Part shown: positions 26,561 through 38,816 of the stretch, in pieces | Layout: every line of letters starts with the position of its first letter | Numbering within the stretch: the first letter of the stretch is position 1 | From: Leptolyngbya sp. FACHB-321 | GTDB taxonomy: Bacteria; Cyanobacteriota; Cyanobacteriia; Leptolyngbyales; Leptolyngbyaceae | Assembly: GCF_014695975.1 (NCBI RefSeq) | Contig: NZ_JACJPI010000065.1 | Location: 173,273 to 237,272, forward strand | Length of the DNA: 64,000 bases | Reading direction: 5' to 3' | Program-made: the position numbers and the translations under genes | The notes under the pieces: generated by a model | Databases searched by the model: none | What the model saw: only the letters and a program-made list of their open reading frames with translations | Told to the model about the DNA's origin: nothing

Positions 26561-29137
26561 CTAAAACTCCACTGATACAGTGCCAGAAATAGTGAAAGGT
26601 GCACCGGGAATGACTTGTAAGCGATCGCCAAACGAAGATCCGGTGAAGTGCTCTACATTAAAGAGGTTACGGGCATTCAATTGCGCCTTCCAATTATTGC
26701 GTCGGTAAAACAAGGCTGCATCCGTGCGGAAATAGCTGGGCAATTCAAAGGTATTATCCAAATCACCCGATCGAGCCGCAACGTAATAGAGTCCCAGCCC
26801 GACCCCTAACCCCTTCAGATTCCCCGTTTGAATCTCGTACGTTGTCCACAAACTGGCAGTCCATTCAGGAATGTTGTCTAAAAAATTGCCTACGGGTAGC
26901 ACATTATCTTGTGTGATCCGCGCATCTATATAAGCGGTGGAGGCAATGATGTTCCATCCGGGCAAAATTTCGCCCAACACATCCAACTCAATTCCCTTGC
27001 TGGTGACTTCCCCAGTTTGAATCTGGAATAGCCCCGATGGATCGTTGGGATCAGCAGTGGTAACATTTTGCTTAGTCAAATGATAGGCTGCCAGCGTGGC
27101 AATGAGTCTGGGTGTGACTTGAGCTTTCACCCCGACTTCAAACTGCTCACCCGTTTCCGGCTCAAAGGCAGAATTATCACCGTTACGCGCAGCCGCAAAA
27201 GACGGTCTAAACGATCGCGAGTATGACCCATAAAGAGATACTGTTTCACTGGGTTGATAAACAATCCCAAAGCGTGGAGTCACAGCCCCATCAGACTGTT
27301 CAAACTCCTGGCGTGGATCGGGCTGAAATTCAAATACCCGGTTTTGTTTAAACGTGTCGTAGCGAGCACCCAACAAAAGCTTCAAATTTGGGAGAAGTGC
27401 AATTTGATCCTGCACATAAATCCCGACTGTACTGGTGGTGTCATCTCGATAGCCAATTGGATCTTTGGGATAGCGCAACCTGGCATAAACTGGATTGAAG
27501 ATATTGATCGATGGATACTCAAAGCCAAAGCGAAACTCAGGCTTTTCAATGGTTTTACTGTACTCAAAGCCAAATAACAATTGATGTGCAATGGAACCTG
27601 TCGAAAACTTACCAATCACATTTGTATCAGTGAAGAAGTTTTCGTAGTATCCACCAGCCCAATATTGCGATCGCAATAATTCCCCTGTCACTTCATCCAG
27701 TGCATCTGGCTGGGGACCATAACGCTCAGGTCTCTGTTTCTGATACCGGAAGTTGTTTCGCACTGACCAGTTATCGCTAAAGCGGTGATTGAACACATAG
27801 CCAACACCAAATTCCTCCTTGCTGAAGTTGCTAAACGGTTCATTCAAAAAACGCCCAATGGGAATATTGGCAGGTCGATCGCCGATCACAACAAGCCCAG
27901 TGTCGTAGCCGACCGAATCATCAGTGTAATCAGCATCTAGCCTTAATGAGGTCTTAGAACCTAGTTGGAAGGTAAGAGAAGGGGCAAGAAAAAACCGTTG
28001 CTTGTCTACAAAATCGCGAAAACTACCTGCCGTTCGGTAAGACGTATTGAGACGGTACAGAATGGTCTTCTCATCATTTAAGGGACCAGATAAATCCACT
28101 GCCCCTTCATAGGTATCAAAATTCCCAATGGTTAATTGTGCCGCGTAGTAAGGATCGCGCAATGGTTGTTTCGTCACCAGGTTAATAATGCCACCCGGTT
28201 CCACTTGCCCAAATAAAATGGATGCCGGACCTTTGAGCACCTCAATCCGTTCTAAGTTGGTGGTGTCAGGAGAACCAAACGTGAATGTACGAACACCATC
28301 TCGAAAGAAACTTCCCTGAAAGGTAGAAACCTGAAAACCACGAAGGAAAATTAAATCCTCATAGCCCTGGTACTGCCCTAAATTGCTGACTCCACTGACA
28401 TTTTGTACTGCATCTCCAACTCGAATCACCCGCTGATCATTCAAGACTTGGCGCGGAACGACTTGAACAGAACCAGGAATCTCCAAAATGGGGGTATCTG
28501 TTTTTGTGGCAGTAGAGCTATTGGGCGCAAAGTAACCCCGCTGCCCTTCTCCTGTCACCACAATTTCTTCATCCAGGTCGCCCTCTTCTGGGTTAAGGCT
28601 ATAGGCTAACGCTCCAGTTCTTAGGGTTACTTCTGACGTGGGCAGCACCTTACTGCCTGTCACGTTTACTCGGATGGTGGCTGCATCCAACTGCGTCACA
28701 CGGACATTAGCAATTTCCTCACTCGGATTCTCAGCACTAAACTCCTGAGCATTGGGTAGCGCCAGCACCGCATTGGGAATATCTGCAATCAGGCTAGTGC
28801 CTTCAGCCCGAAAATTGGTGGCATCGATTGAAAGTGGTTTGCCTTCTTCAGTTTCTAAGACGACATTCAAACCATCATCAACGCGATTCACTTGCACATC
28901 TGTGACCGTCACAGGAGCGTTTTGACTGATCAGTTTTGAGTTTTCGAGTTTTTCCTCCCATTCTTTGAGGGTTGTGGCAGGGCGATCGAAATCCTTCAGT
29001 CGAGTCCCTACCGCTGCCTGGCTCTGAGCTTCTACCGCCGCTAATTTCTTAACTTGAAGTTCCCTCACCTCAGCTTTTGCATGGGCAAGATTCAGTGACA
29101 GTAGAGACGCGATCGTGATCCCCAACCCTAAATGCAT
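26561..29137 (-). CDS. TonB-dependent siderophore receptor with N-terminal AMIN domain
   Basis: 858 residues from the ATG at 29137, chosen because a signal peptide (MHLGLGITIASLLSLNLAHA) begins there and GGAGAAG lies about 11 bases upstream; an upstream start at 29215 would bury the signal. An AMIN domain follows (PVTVTDVQVNRVDDGLNVVL to about residue 190), typical of cyanobacterial receptors. The plug domain has IPGSVQVVPRQVLNDQRVIR and ERIEVLKGPASILFGQVEPG. The 22-strand barrel ends in the expected aromatic residue (SGTVSVEF). It imports a ferric siderophore across the outer membrane. Divergent from exbB-exbD-tonB; iron control is likely. Confidence 0.93.
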   Translation of the reverse strand: MHLGLGITIASLLSLNLAHAKAEVRELQVKKLAAVEAQSQAAVGTRLKDFDRPATTLKEWEEKLENSKLISQNAPVTVTDVQVNRVDDGLNVVLETEEGKPLSIDATNFRAEGTSLIADIPNAVLALPNAQEFSAENPSEEIANVRVTQLDAATIRVNVTGSKVLPTSEVTLRTGALAYSLNPEEGDLDEEIVVTGEGQRGYFAPNSSTATKTDTPILEIPGSVQVVPRQVLNDQRVIRVGDAVQNVSGVSNLGQYQGYEDLIFLRGFQVSTFQGSFFRDGVRTFTFGSPDTTNLERIEVLKGPASILFGQVEPGGIINLVTKQPLRDPYYAAQLTIGNFDTYEGAVDLSGPLNDEKTILYRLNTSYRTAGSFRDFVDKQRFFLAPSLTFQLGSKTSLRLDADYTDDSVGYDTGLVVIGDRPANIPIGRFLNEPFSNFSKEEFGVGYVFNHRFSDNWSVRNNFRYQKQRPERYGPQPDALDEVTGELLRSQYWAGGYYENFFTDTNVIGKFSTGSIAHQLLFGFEYSKTIEKPEFRFGFEYPSINIFNPVYARLRYPKDPIGYRDDTTSTVGIYVQDQIALLPNLKLLLGARYDTFKQNRVFEFQPDPRQEFEQSDGAVTPRFGIVYQPSETVSLYGSYSRSFRPSFAAARNGDNSAFEPETGEQFEVGVKAQVTPRLIATLAAYHLTKQNVTTADPNDPSGLFQIQTGEVTSKGIELDVLGEILPGWNIIASTAYIDARITQDNVLPVGNFLDNIPEWTASLWTTYEIQTGNLKGLGVGLGLYYVAARSGDLDNTFELPSYFRTDAALFYRRNNWKAQLNARNLFNVEHFTGSSFGDRLQVIPGAPFTISGTVSVEF

Positions 29138-29661
29138 TTGATTCACAATACTTCTCCACACACAGACGATGGTATTTGCAACAAAAACTGCCCGCCATTG
29201 GTAGACGGATGACACTACTTCCCCAACTGTTTTGCTGAAGCTGGTTTAGCTTATTGAGAATTAGTTTTAGTAATGGTTAAAAACTTATGATGACTGGTGA
29301 CTAAAGTCAAGCTTTTCCGCATCAAAAGATAAGGTAGTCTGGATCAACCGAAGCATAGATAATGCTTCCCTAGAAGGGGCTTCAGCTTTTTGGAGCCGAC
29401 AGATGCCTTAAAGAAGTCATCACTTTTCTGGATGAGCTGCCTTGAACGATTGAGAATTAGTCTGATTGCTTTCTGTTTCGCTAACGCTAATTTCACTTTT
29501 AGCGATCGTGTACGTTGCGGTGCGCAGCCGTAATTAATTTGGCTGACTACTTGATATAAGTTCCTACTAAGCTCTATAGTGCTTTTGAAATCTTCTGTCA
29601 GTTTGTTGCTTGTTCAACTTTGACAGCTTGGTCTGCAACTCCAATATTCCTAAGAAGTGCT
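29138..29661. promoter_or_regulatory. Divergent control region between receptor and exbB, with two Fur-like half sites
   Basis: The 13-bp sequence ATTGAGAATTAGT occurs twice, at 29253-29265 (nearer the receptor) and 29449-29461 (nearer exbB), in the same orientation. TGAGAAT is the half site of cyanobacterial Fur boxes; the second half is poorly preserved in both copies. Each copy lies where it could control one of the divergent iron operons. No gene is seen in this region. Confidence 0.5.
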
Positions 29662-30324
29662 ATGCAAAGTCTGGGTCAAATTCTAGTGGCAGCAGGGATT
29701 GTGGGGATTCCTCTGCTTTTGTTTTCGGTTGTGGCAATCGCCCTCATTATAGAACGCACGATCTTCTGGTATCGCGTCAACCGCCGTCAGGAAAAGGTGA
29801 TTAAAGAAGCGTTGGCAATGTATCGAACTGATCCGTCTCTGGCTATCGAAAAGCTAGAACGCAATATTGATCTGCCAATGGCGCGCATCTTTTTAGCAGC
29901 AATGTCACTCGAAGAGGCAGAACCAGAAGAACTGGCGCTAGCGCTCGACGGTGCGACACAGGCAGAAGTCCCCATCCTTAAACGCTTCAGCAATGGGTTT
30001 GATACTATTGTTACGATCTCGCCACTGCTGGGCTTGCTCGGTACTGTGTTGGGACTAATTCAATCCTTTAGTGCGCTCAACCTGGGCGATGTTGGCGGTA
30101 CCAAAACGGCTAATGTCACTGCTGGTATTAGTGAAGCCTTGATCTCAACGGCATTCGGTTTAGTGGTAGCACTGGTAGCACTATTTTTCGCTAACACGTT
30201 TCGAGGGTTCTATATTCGCCAACTGGCAATGATTCAAGAACACTCGGCAGAGTTGGAACTGCTACACCGTAGACGGTATAAGAAAGTTTTGGAGGCTTCC
30301 TATGCGACGACGCGCGATCGATGA
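29662..30324 (+). CDS. exbB: ExbB/TolQ/MotA-family proton channel protein
   Basis: 220 residues from the ATG at 29662; an upstream in-frame start is less likely because the first membrane helix begins right after this one (LVAAGIVGIPLLLFSVVAIA). Two further helices follow: ISPLLGLLGTVLGLIQSF and ALISTAFGLVVALVALFFAN, the conserved MotA_ExbB core with LGLLGTVxG. With ExbD it uses the proton gradient to power TonB. It overlaps exbD by 23 bp. Confidence 0.9.
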   Translation: MQSLGQILVAAGIVGIPLLLFSVVAIALIIERTIFWYRVNRRQEKVIKEALAMYRTDPSLAIEKLERNIDLPMARIFLAAMSLEEAEPEELALALDGATQAEVPILKRFSNGFDTIVTISPLLGLLGTVLGLIQSFSALNLGDVGGTKTANVTAGISEALISTAFGLVVALVALFFANTFRGFYIRQLAMIQEHSAELELLHRRRYKKVLEASYATTRDR

Positions 30325-30709
30325 ACCCGAAGTACCATCTCAGATCAACATCGTGCCGATGATTGACGTGATCTTTGCCATCCTCACGTTTTTCATTATG
30401 TCTACGCTGTTCCTGGGACGGTTTGAAGGGTTGGCTGTCAACTTACCCAAAGCCCAATCTGCCAAGCCACAAAAGACCATTCGTGCCACAGTTACCCTCG
30501 ACAAACAAGGCACTCTTTACCTGAACAAGTCACCCCTCGCGATCGATACGTTGTCTAATGCTGTGCGGCAGCTCGACGAACCCGGTAAGGATCTGGTTGT
30601 GGTACTCAACGCCGATGGTTCCGTTACCCACGATCGCGTGGTGGCTGTGATGGATCAAATCCGCCAAGTGGAAGGCGCAAAAATGGCGATCGCAACAAAG
30701 CGGCAGTGA
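30302..30709 (+). CDS. exbD: ExbD/TolR-family protein
   Basis: 135 residues. One membrane helix near the N-terminus (INIVPMIDVIFAILTFFIMS) carries the essential Asp in MIDVIF. The periplasmic domain includes VTLDKQGTLYLNKSPLAID and [20 protein letters not shown], as in ExbD. It forms the proton channel with ExbB and contacts TonB. It starts inside the end of exbB. Confidence 0.92.
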   Translation: MRRRAIDEPEVPSQINIVPMIDVIFAILTFFIMSTLFLGRFEGLAVNLPKAQSAKPQKTIRATVTLDKQGTLYLNKSPLAIDTLSNAVRQLDEPGKDLVVVLNADGSVTHDRVVAVMDQIRQVEGAKMAIATKRQ

Positions 30710-30973
30710 TGGAAACTACAGGATGAAAGATAAAAAGATAACAAGGATGAAGGATAAGGGATGAGGGATGAAAGATAAAACTATTACCTTCTTGCAAATG
30801 GACTTCATCTAGCTGCAAACTGCTGTCTTTCTCTATTCTCCCCATCCCATCATCTTTTTTATCCCACCACTCCTTCATCCTATCCCCCCTTCATTCTTCA
30901 CTCCATTACTTCCTCACCCCTCCACTCCATCACTTCCTCACCTTTTCACTTCCTCACTCCTCCTAATGCCCTC
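30710..30973. repeat. Low-complexity spacer between exbD and tonB
   Basis: 264 bp made of an AGGATGAAGGATAAGGGATG-type purine block (about 30718-30782) and a facing pyrimidine block of CACTTCCTCACC-type units (about 30870-30963). The two halves are roughly complementary, so the transcript could fold between the genes. It is the same class of repeat as the miaA insert. exbD and tonB may still be one operon. Confidence 0.6.
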
Positions 30974-32266
30974 ATGAACAGTATTGAAACGATCATTCAA
31001 CAGCGACAAAAAGAACGCAAAGCGCTGAAACTTTTTCTGCTGTCTAGCCTGGTTGGTTCGCTAGCGTTTCATGCTGGCGTAATGGCACTCAAAGTGGGCG
31101 ATCGTGGGGGAAACCTGCTGATCGATCCCACCGAAGAGGAGATGGAGGTAGTAGTCGACGAAGCATCGCCAGAGCAACCTATTCAGGAATCGATCGCCGC
31201 GATTGAGCCGCCCTCTGAGTCAGAGGTGACAGACGTGCCAGAAGAAGTTGCCTTTGCGCCAGAGGTTGCGGCGGCACTACCTCTAGCACCCGATCGCTCA
31301 ACGCCATTGGAAAAAGGTGAAGATGCACCCAGCGATCAACCCGCTACTGCCCCAGAAGCTGCCCAACCCATGACCAACAGCACGGGTGATACCAGCCTGA
31401 AGTTGGGTGGTGGTCCTCTTTTCAAACCCTTTGGTTTAGGCAGCGGTTTTGGGAACGCAGAGCGACCCACTGGCTTTAACCCTCTAGGCATTCCCACTGG
31501 CGACCCGAAGGGTGTACCGGGTGGAGTGCCAAACGGCAACCCGAACGGTAAACCGGGGGGCGACCCAAAGGGTGTACCGGGTGGAGTGCCAAACGGTACA
31601 CCGGGTGGAGTGCCAAACAACACCGCCATCCGCACGGCTCCTGCTGCAAAACCCAAAACTCCCGTTTGCGTAAGCTGCCCTAAGCCCAAGTTTCAGGGGC
31701 AAGAAGCCAGCCCTCGGGTTGAGATGAACATTCAACCGGATGGCAGCGTTCAGGTGCGGTTGCGAAAATCTAGCGGTAATCCCGATCTCGATCGCCAAAC
31801 GCTAGAAACCATGAGCAAATGGCGGTTTGATCCCCAAAGCGTTCCCGAAGGTGGTGTTCGTAAGCGGGTAAGAGTTACCTATGAGGAAGAGGGTTCCAGA
31901 ACTCAGCGGCAGAATGAACAGCGTCGTCGCGAGGAAGCGGAACGTCGGCAGGTCGCCGAACAACAGGAGCAGCAACGACGGGAAGCCCAAGAGCGCCAAC
32001 GCCAGCCGCCAGCCACTGCCGTCGAAGCACCAGAAAAACCTGCACCTGCTTCTCCGCCTACGGCACCCTCTACCGCTAAGCCTGCTGCCGATCCAGCACC
32101 TGCACCTGCTGCAGAAACATTGCCTCCCCCTGTGGAAGCCGCACCTGCCCCTGCCCCAGAACCAGAACCTGCCCCGGAGCCAGAACCAGAACCTGCCCCG
32201 GAGCCAGAGCCCGTCCCAGAACCAGAACCTGCTCCAGTAGAAGCGTCTCCGCCTCAAGCGCCTTAA
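30974..32266 (+). CDS. tonB: TonB-family energy transducer with unusual internal C-terminal domain
   Basis: 430 residues. A single N-terminal membrane anchor (LFLLSSLVGSLAFHAGVMAL) follows a basic start. Residues 55-165 are acidic and Pro/Ala-rich. Residues 170-217 hold Gly/Pro/Asn repeats (PGGVPNGNPNGKPGGDPKGV). The TonB C-terminal fold is at about 230-307: CPKPKFQGQEASPRVEMNIQ, PDGSVQVRLRK, ETMSKWRFDPQ. Unusually about 120 residues follow it: a Gln/Arg/Glu-rich stretch likely to be helical, then a Pro-rich tail (APEPEPAPEPEPEPAPEPE). In classical TonB the Pro-rich spacer precedes the domain. Links the ExbBD motor to the receptors. Confidence 0.85.
   Translation: MNSIETIIQQRQKERKALKLFLLSSLVGSLAFHAGVMALKVGDRGGNLLIDPTEEEMEVVVDEASPEQPIQESIAAIEPPSESEVTDVPEEVAFAPEVAAALPLAPDRSTPLEKGEDAPSDQPATAPEAAQPMTNSTGDTSLKLGGGPLFKPFGLGSGFGNAERPTGFNPLGIPTGDPKGVPGGVPNGNPNGKPGGDPKGVPGGVPNGTPGGVPNNTAIRTAPAAKPKTPVCVSCPKPKFQGQEASPRVEMNIQPDGSVQVRLRKSSGNPDLDRQTLETMSKWRFDPQSVPEGGVRKRVRVTYEEEGSRTQRQNEQRRREEAERRQVAEQQEQQRREAQERQRQPPATAVEAPEKPAPASPPTAPSTAKPAADPAPAPAAETLPPPVEAAPAPAPEPEPAPEPEPEPAPEPEPVPEPEPAPVEASPPQAP
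31499..31618. repeat. Coding tandem repeat in tonB
   Basis: A block starting GGCGACCCRAAGGGTGTACC recurs at exactly 60-bp spacing (31499 and 31559) with one base change in the first 38; part of it (CACCGGGTGGAGTGCCAAAC) appears a third time near 31599. It encodes GDPKGVPGGVPNG units. Unequal crossing-over could change the copy number. Confidence 0.8.
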
Positions 32267-32544
32267 TCAGCAGAAGTGAAGAAGCCTCTTACCAGGTCTT
32301 TAACCTCTCCCTAGTGTGGCACTTACACGTTCTCCTTTAACCCGTCAGGTTCGATCGAGCGTCGTCCGATTGAGGAAAGGAGGTAGAAAAACGAGGAGAA
32401 TGGACGGTAGTGCTAAAAGAATGCTGCACGATTGGCTTTCGCATACGCTCGGCTGAATGTCAGGTACTTAGCACGCCTAGAGCCGTCTGAAAAGCTAACG
32501 AAGAACGTGTTTGTTTAGGCTTATCTACTGCATAAGTGTCGCTT

Positions 32545-33111
32545 TCAAGGCACCTTGACTACTCCTTGTTGCAACACCTGAATCGACCCAATTGCAAGCT
32601 GAATTGGAATCCAACTGAGCAAACAAATGAGTGTTGCTCGACGAGTGCTAAGGTTCAAGCCCTCACGCGTTGCCACAATAACTGCTAGTAGACTCCAGAC
32701 TGCCAAAATCAACTCAATCGGTCGTCCTAATAAAGGGATCAACGTCAAAATGTTAAGCACTTGTGGGGCATAGGCAAAGCCAACCGGACTCAACAAATCA
32801 CCGTAGGTTGGGTCGATCGGTTTTAGCCACTGCCCAACTTTAAAGATGATGAATGTCCACAGGTAGTATCCTGCAATGACGCTCAGCCCATCGACTAGAA
32901 GTGCGAGCAGCAGAAACAATCCACTCGCTCGATTGATAAGCAAAATAACAGCGCTTCCCAGCACATGGGATATAGCCGCTAGCAGCACAATTGTGAGAGC
33001 AAGACGGTGCGTTTTGGGCGTATTCTGGGCGTGCTCATACAAGTTTGACTTGAGGGCGATCGCGTGCCAAAGGGTTTGCCAAAAGTTTTGTTGGGATGGC
33101 TGGTGAGTCAC
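32545..33111 (-). CDS. Yip1-family membrane protein
   Basis: 188 residues. After a short soluble start (NFWQTLWHAIALKSNLYEHA) come five hydrophobic segments: LALTIVLLAAISHVLGSAVI, LFLLLALLVDGLSVIAGYYL, FAYAPQVLNILTLIPLLG, LILAVWSLLAVIVATREG and ATLICLLSWIPIQLAIGSI. The layout and the FxYAPQVLNIL segment fit bacterial Yip1-domain proteins, whose function is unknown. It is convergent with tonB and divergent from the following gene. Confidence 0.75.
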   Translation of the reverse strand: MTHQPSQQNFWQTLWHAIALKSNLYEHAQNTPKTHRLALTIVLLAAISHVLGSAVILLINRASGLFLLLALLVDGLSVIAGYYLWTFIIFKVGQWLKPIDPTYGDLLSPVGFAYAPQVLNILTLIPLLGRPIELILAVWSLLAVIVATREGLNLSTRRATLICLLSWIPIQLAIGSIQVLQQGVVKVP

Positions 33112-33216
33112 GCTATCTTAAGGCTGACGAAAGAGGCTCATGATCAAGCAATTTGTTTCCTACGCTACATTACACTTAAGTTAGCCGCCGTACAAGCAAG
33201 GGCATAAGCAACACAG

Positions 33217-34251
33217 ATGGCTAATCTCCTCAAACAACTACTGCTACGGTTAGCAGGTGGCACCTCTAAGCTGCTAACCGTAGCAGCCGTTGTGCTGTTG
33301 TTTTGGGGAACCTTTGCTCCCGTAGGTACTTTAGTCTGGTGGCTAAACCAGAGTACAGAGAGTCTAGGCAAGCAAAGGCAGCCCAAGCAACTGCCGACAA
33401 ATGAGGGTACCGCTTCCACCGCTCGTTCTTCTAACATTAATTGCTACATCATTTACTTACCCGGTGTCGGCGATTTTTCCACCAACCAATTAACGTCTGG
33501 TGAAGAGTGGTTTTTGGATCAACTGGTGCGTTTACACCCCAATTGTGTCGCCGTACGCGATGTCTTTCCCTACTCTGCTGAAAACAAAGATTTGGGTGGT
33601 CAACGGTTTCTGTCGCCTCTATGGCACGCGATCGGGCGTGAGGATGGTTGGCTAAAGAATGCCGATGTGTTGATCAAAATTCGTAATCTGTGGCGGTTAG
33701 CGATTTCGGCAGACGATCGCTACGGACCTGTTTATAACCAGGGCATAGCCGATGCCATACTGGAGCGAATGAATACGGTACAGCCAATCGCGCGTAATCC
33801 CCAGCAGCCACTTAATTTAGTGCTGATTGGCACCAGCGGTGGCGTACAAGTGGCACTGGGTGCTGTACCGTATCTTGATCGCTGGCTGGAGGCTCGAGTC
33901 ACAGTTGTCTCGTTGGGTGGAGCGTTTAACGGCGAAGAAGGTTTTGGCATTGCCGACCATGTTTACCATCTTTATGGAGAGCGAGACTGGATTGAGAATA
34001 TCGGTCCCGTTGTTTTTCCGTCGCGTTGGCGCTGGTCTTTTGCGTCTCCTTTAAATCAAGCACGGCAGCAAGGGCAATACACCGCTCTCAGCAGCGGTAA
34101 TCATGCTCATGATGGCGATGAGGGCTATTTAGGGTTGGCGATCGCTGAACCTCAAACGACCTTTGTTGCACTAACGCTCCAGAAAGTCCATCAACTGCCG
34201 TTCTGGAAAACACCAACCCGTCAAGATCTGAGCCACGCTCCTAGAGAGTGA
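33217..34251 (+). CDS. Membrane-anchored alpha/beta-hydrolase-like protein
   Basis: 344 residues. One N-terminal membrane helix (LLTVAAVVLLFWGTFAPVGT) and a soluble domain with alpha/beta-hydrolase features: IIYLPGVGDFS (oxyanion strand), nucleophile elbow LVLIGTSGGVQVALG (GxSxG form GTSGG) and a late His in SSGNHAHDGDEGYLGLA. VTVVSLGGAFNGEEGF could place the acid. It resembles conserved cyanobacterial proteins without a known substrate. A perfect 16-bp hairpin covers codons 9-24. No good Shine-Dalgarno is seen before the ATG. Confidence 0.65.
   Translation: MANLLKQLLLRLAGGTSKLLTVAAVVLLFWGTFAPVGTLVWWLNQSTESLGKQRQPKQLPTNEGTASTARSSNINCYIIYLPGVGDFSTNQLTSGEEWFLDQLVRLHPNCVAVRDVFPYSAENKDLGGQRFLSPLWHAIGREDGWLKNADVLIKIRNLWRLAISADDRYGPVYNQGIADAILERMNTVQPIARNPQQPLNLVLIGTSGGVQVALGAVPYLDRWLEARVTVVSLGGAFNGEEGFGIADHVYHLYGERDWIENIGPVVFPSRWRWSFASPLNQARQQGQYTALSSGNHAHDGDEGYLGLAIAEPQTTFVALTLQKVHQLPFWKTPTRQDLSHAPRE
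33241..33286 (+). repeat. Perfect 16-bp inverted repeat inside the start of a coding region
   Basis: CTGCTACGGTTAGCAG at 33241-33256 and its exact reverse complement at 33271-33286, with a 14-base loop that itself contains GTGGCAC. In mRNA this would be a very stable hairpin 24 bases after the ATG. It encodes the junction of the N-terminal basic residues and the membrane helix. Confidence 0.85.
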
Positions 34252-34553
34252 GTAAACGTTCTTAGAGCTTTTGGTTGCATCGATCTCATTGATCTAGTGT
34301 TTGGGTGGTCGCAACAGTTGAAAGACATTGGTTAGCGCTCTAATGAACGCTTGCTATCCTATGTTTATTTGGTGGAGGCAAGTCTTTGTCACCAGGTTGT
34401 AGTTATCGCTTGCTGCGCCAATAGAACTAGATTAACTTGTCAAACCGACTGCAACCTGATGCAACGATTCAAAGTCAGCGCTCGATCGCCTCACCTCACA
34501 CCTCCTGATCAGAAGCCCAAAATGCTTAACATAGAGGAGAAGGAGGGCTGCGA
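34252..34553. other. Intergenic region upstream of the hybrid kinase
   Basis: No gene or strong structure is seen. The right end has the strong ribosome-binding site AAGGAGGG, six bases before the kinase ATG. Confidence 0.5.
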
Positions 34554-38408
<3,855 letters not shown>

Positions 38409-38418
38409 ATTGTCAATG

Positions 38419-38548
38419 CTTAAGGAGATTTCTAGCAAATAAAATACCCGTAGGGGCAGGTTTGATACCAACGCGATCGGCTACTAGCAAAGATTCTGGC
38501 AAAACCTGCCCCTACAAGTGGTACATTCTTTCTCAGAAATCTCCTAAG
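38419..38548. mobile_element. MITE-like element with nested inverted repeats
   Basis: 130 bp. Outer inverted repeats CTTAAGGAGATTTCT (38419-38433) and AGAAATCTCCTAAG (38535-38548), one extra base in the first. Inner perfect 14-bp repeats GTAGGGGCAGGTTT (38450-38463) and AAACCTGCCCCTAC (38502-38515). No coding capacity. The GTAGGGGCAGGTTT core is a frequent dispersed repeat in cyanobacterial genomes. It begins 10 bp after the kinase stop and may act as its terminator. Confidence 0.7.
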
Positions 38549-38816
38549 TTGTAGTACGACAACTCTCTAGAGCGATTGGCACTAATTCTTTAGACACATA
38601 GCCTTCAACTGGCTAACCCTGACAACCTTTTGCCAAGCAATGAAAGCTCCTAACCTTCCAAGCAATCTTGCAGTGCTTTGGTACAAAAAGTTTGAACGGC
38701 GCAGCAAGAGTTTCAGGTACCTATGCCCTTGTGCTGCAATCGCTTTTTAAACCAGTTCTCTATAATGAAGCTATTGAGCTGGCGCTCGTCTCCAGCACTC
38801 ACAGTGTGTTAAGTGT

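Noticed and set aside
31802..32257. 151-codon minus-strand gene, Trp/Arg/Phe-rich
   Set aside because: It is the antisense reading of the Pro/Glu/Ala repeat tail of tonB; composition is an artefact.
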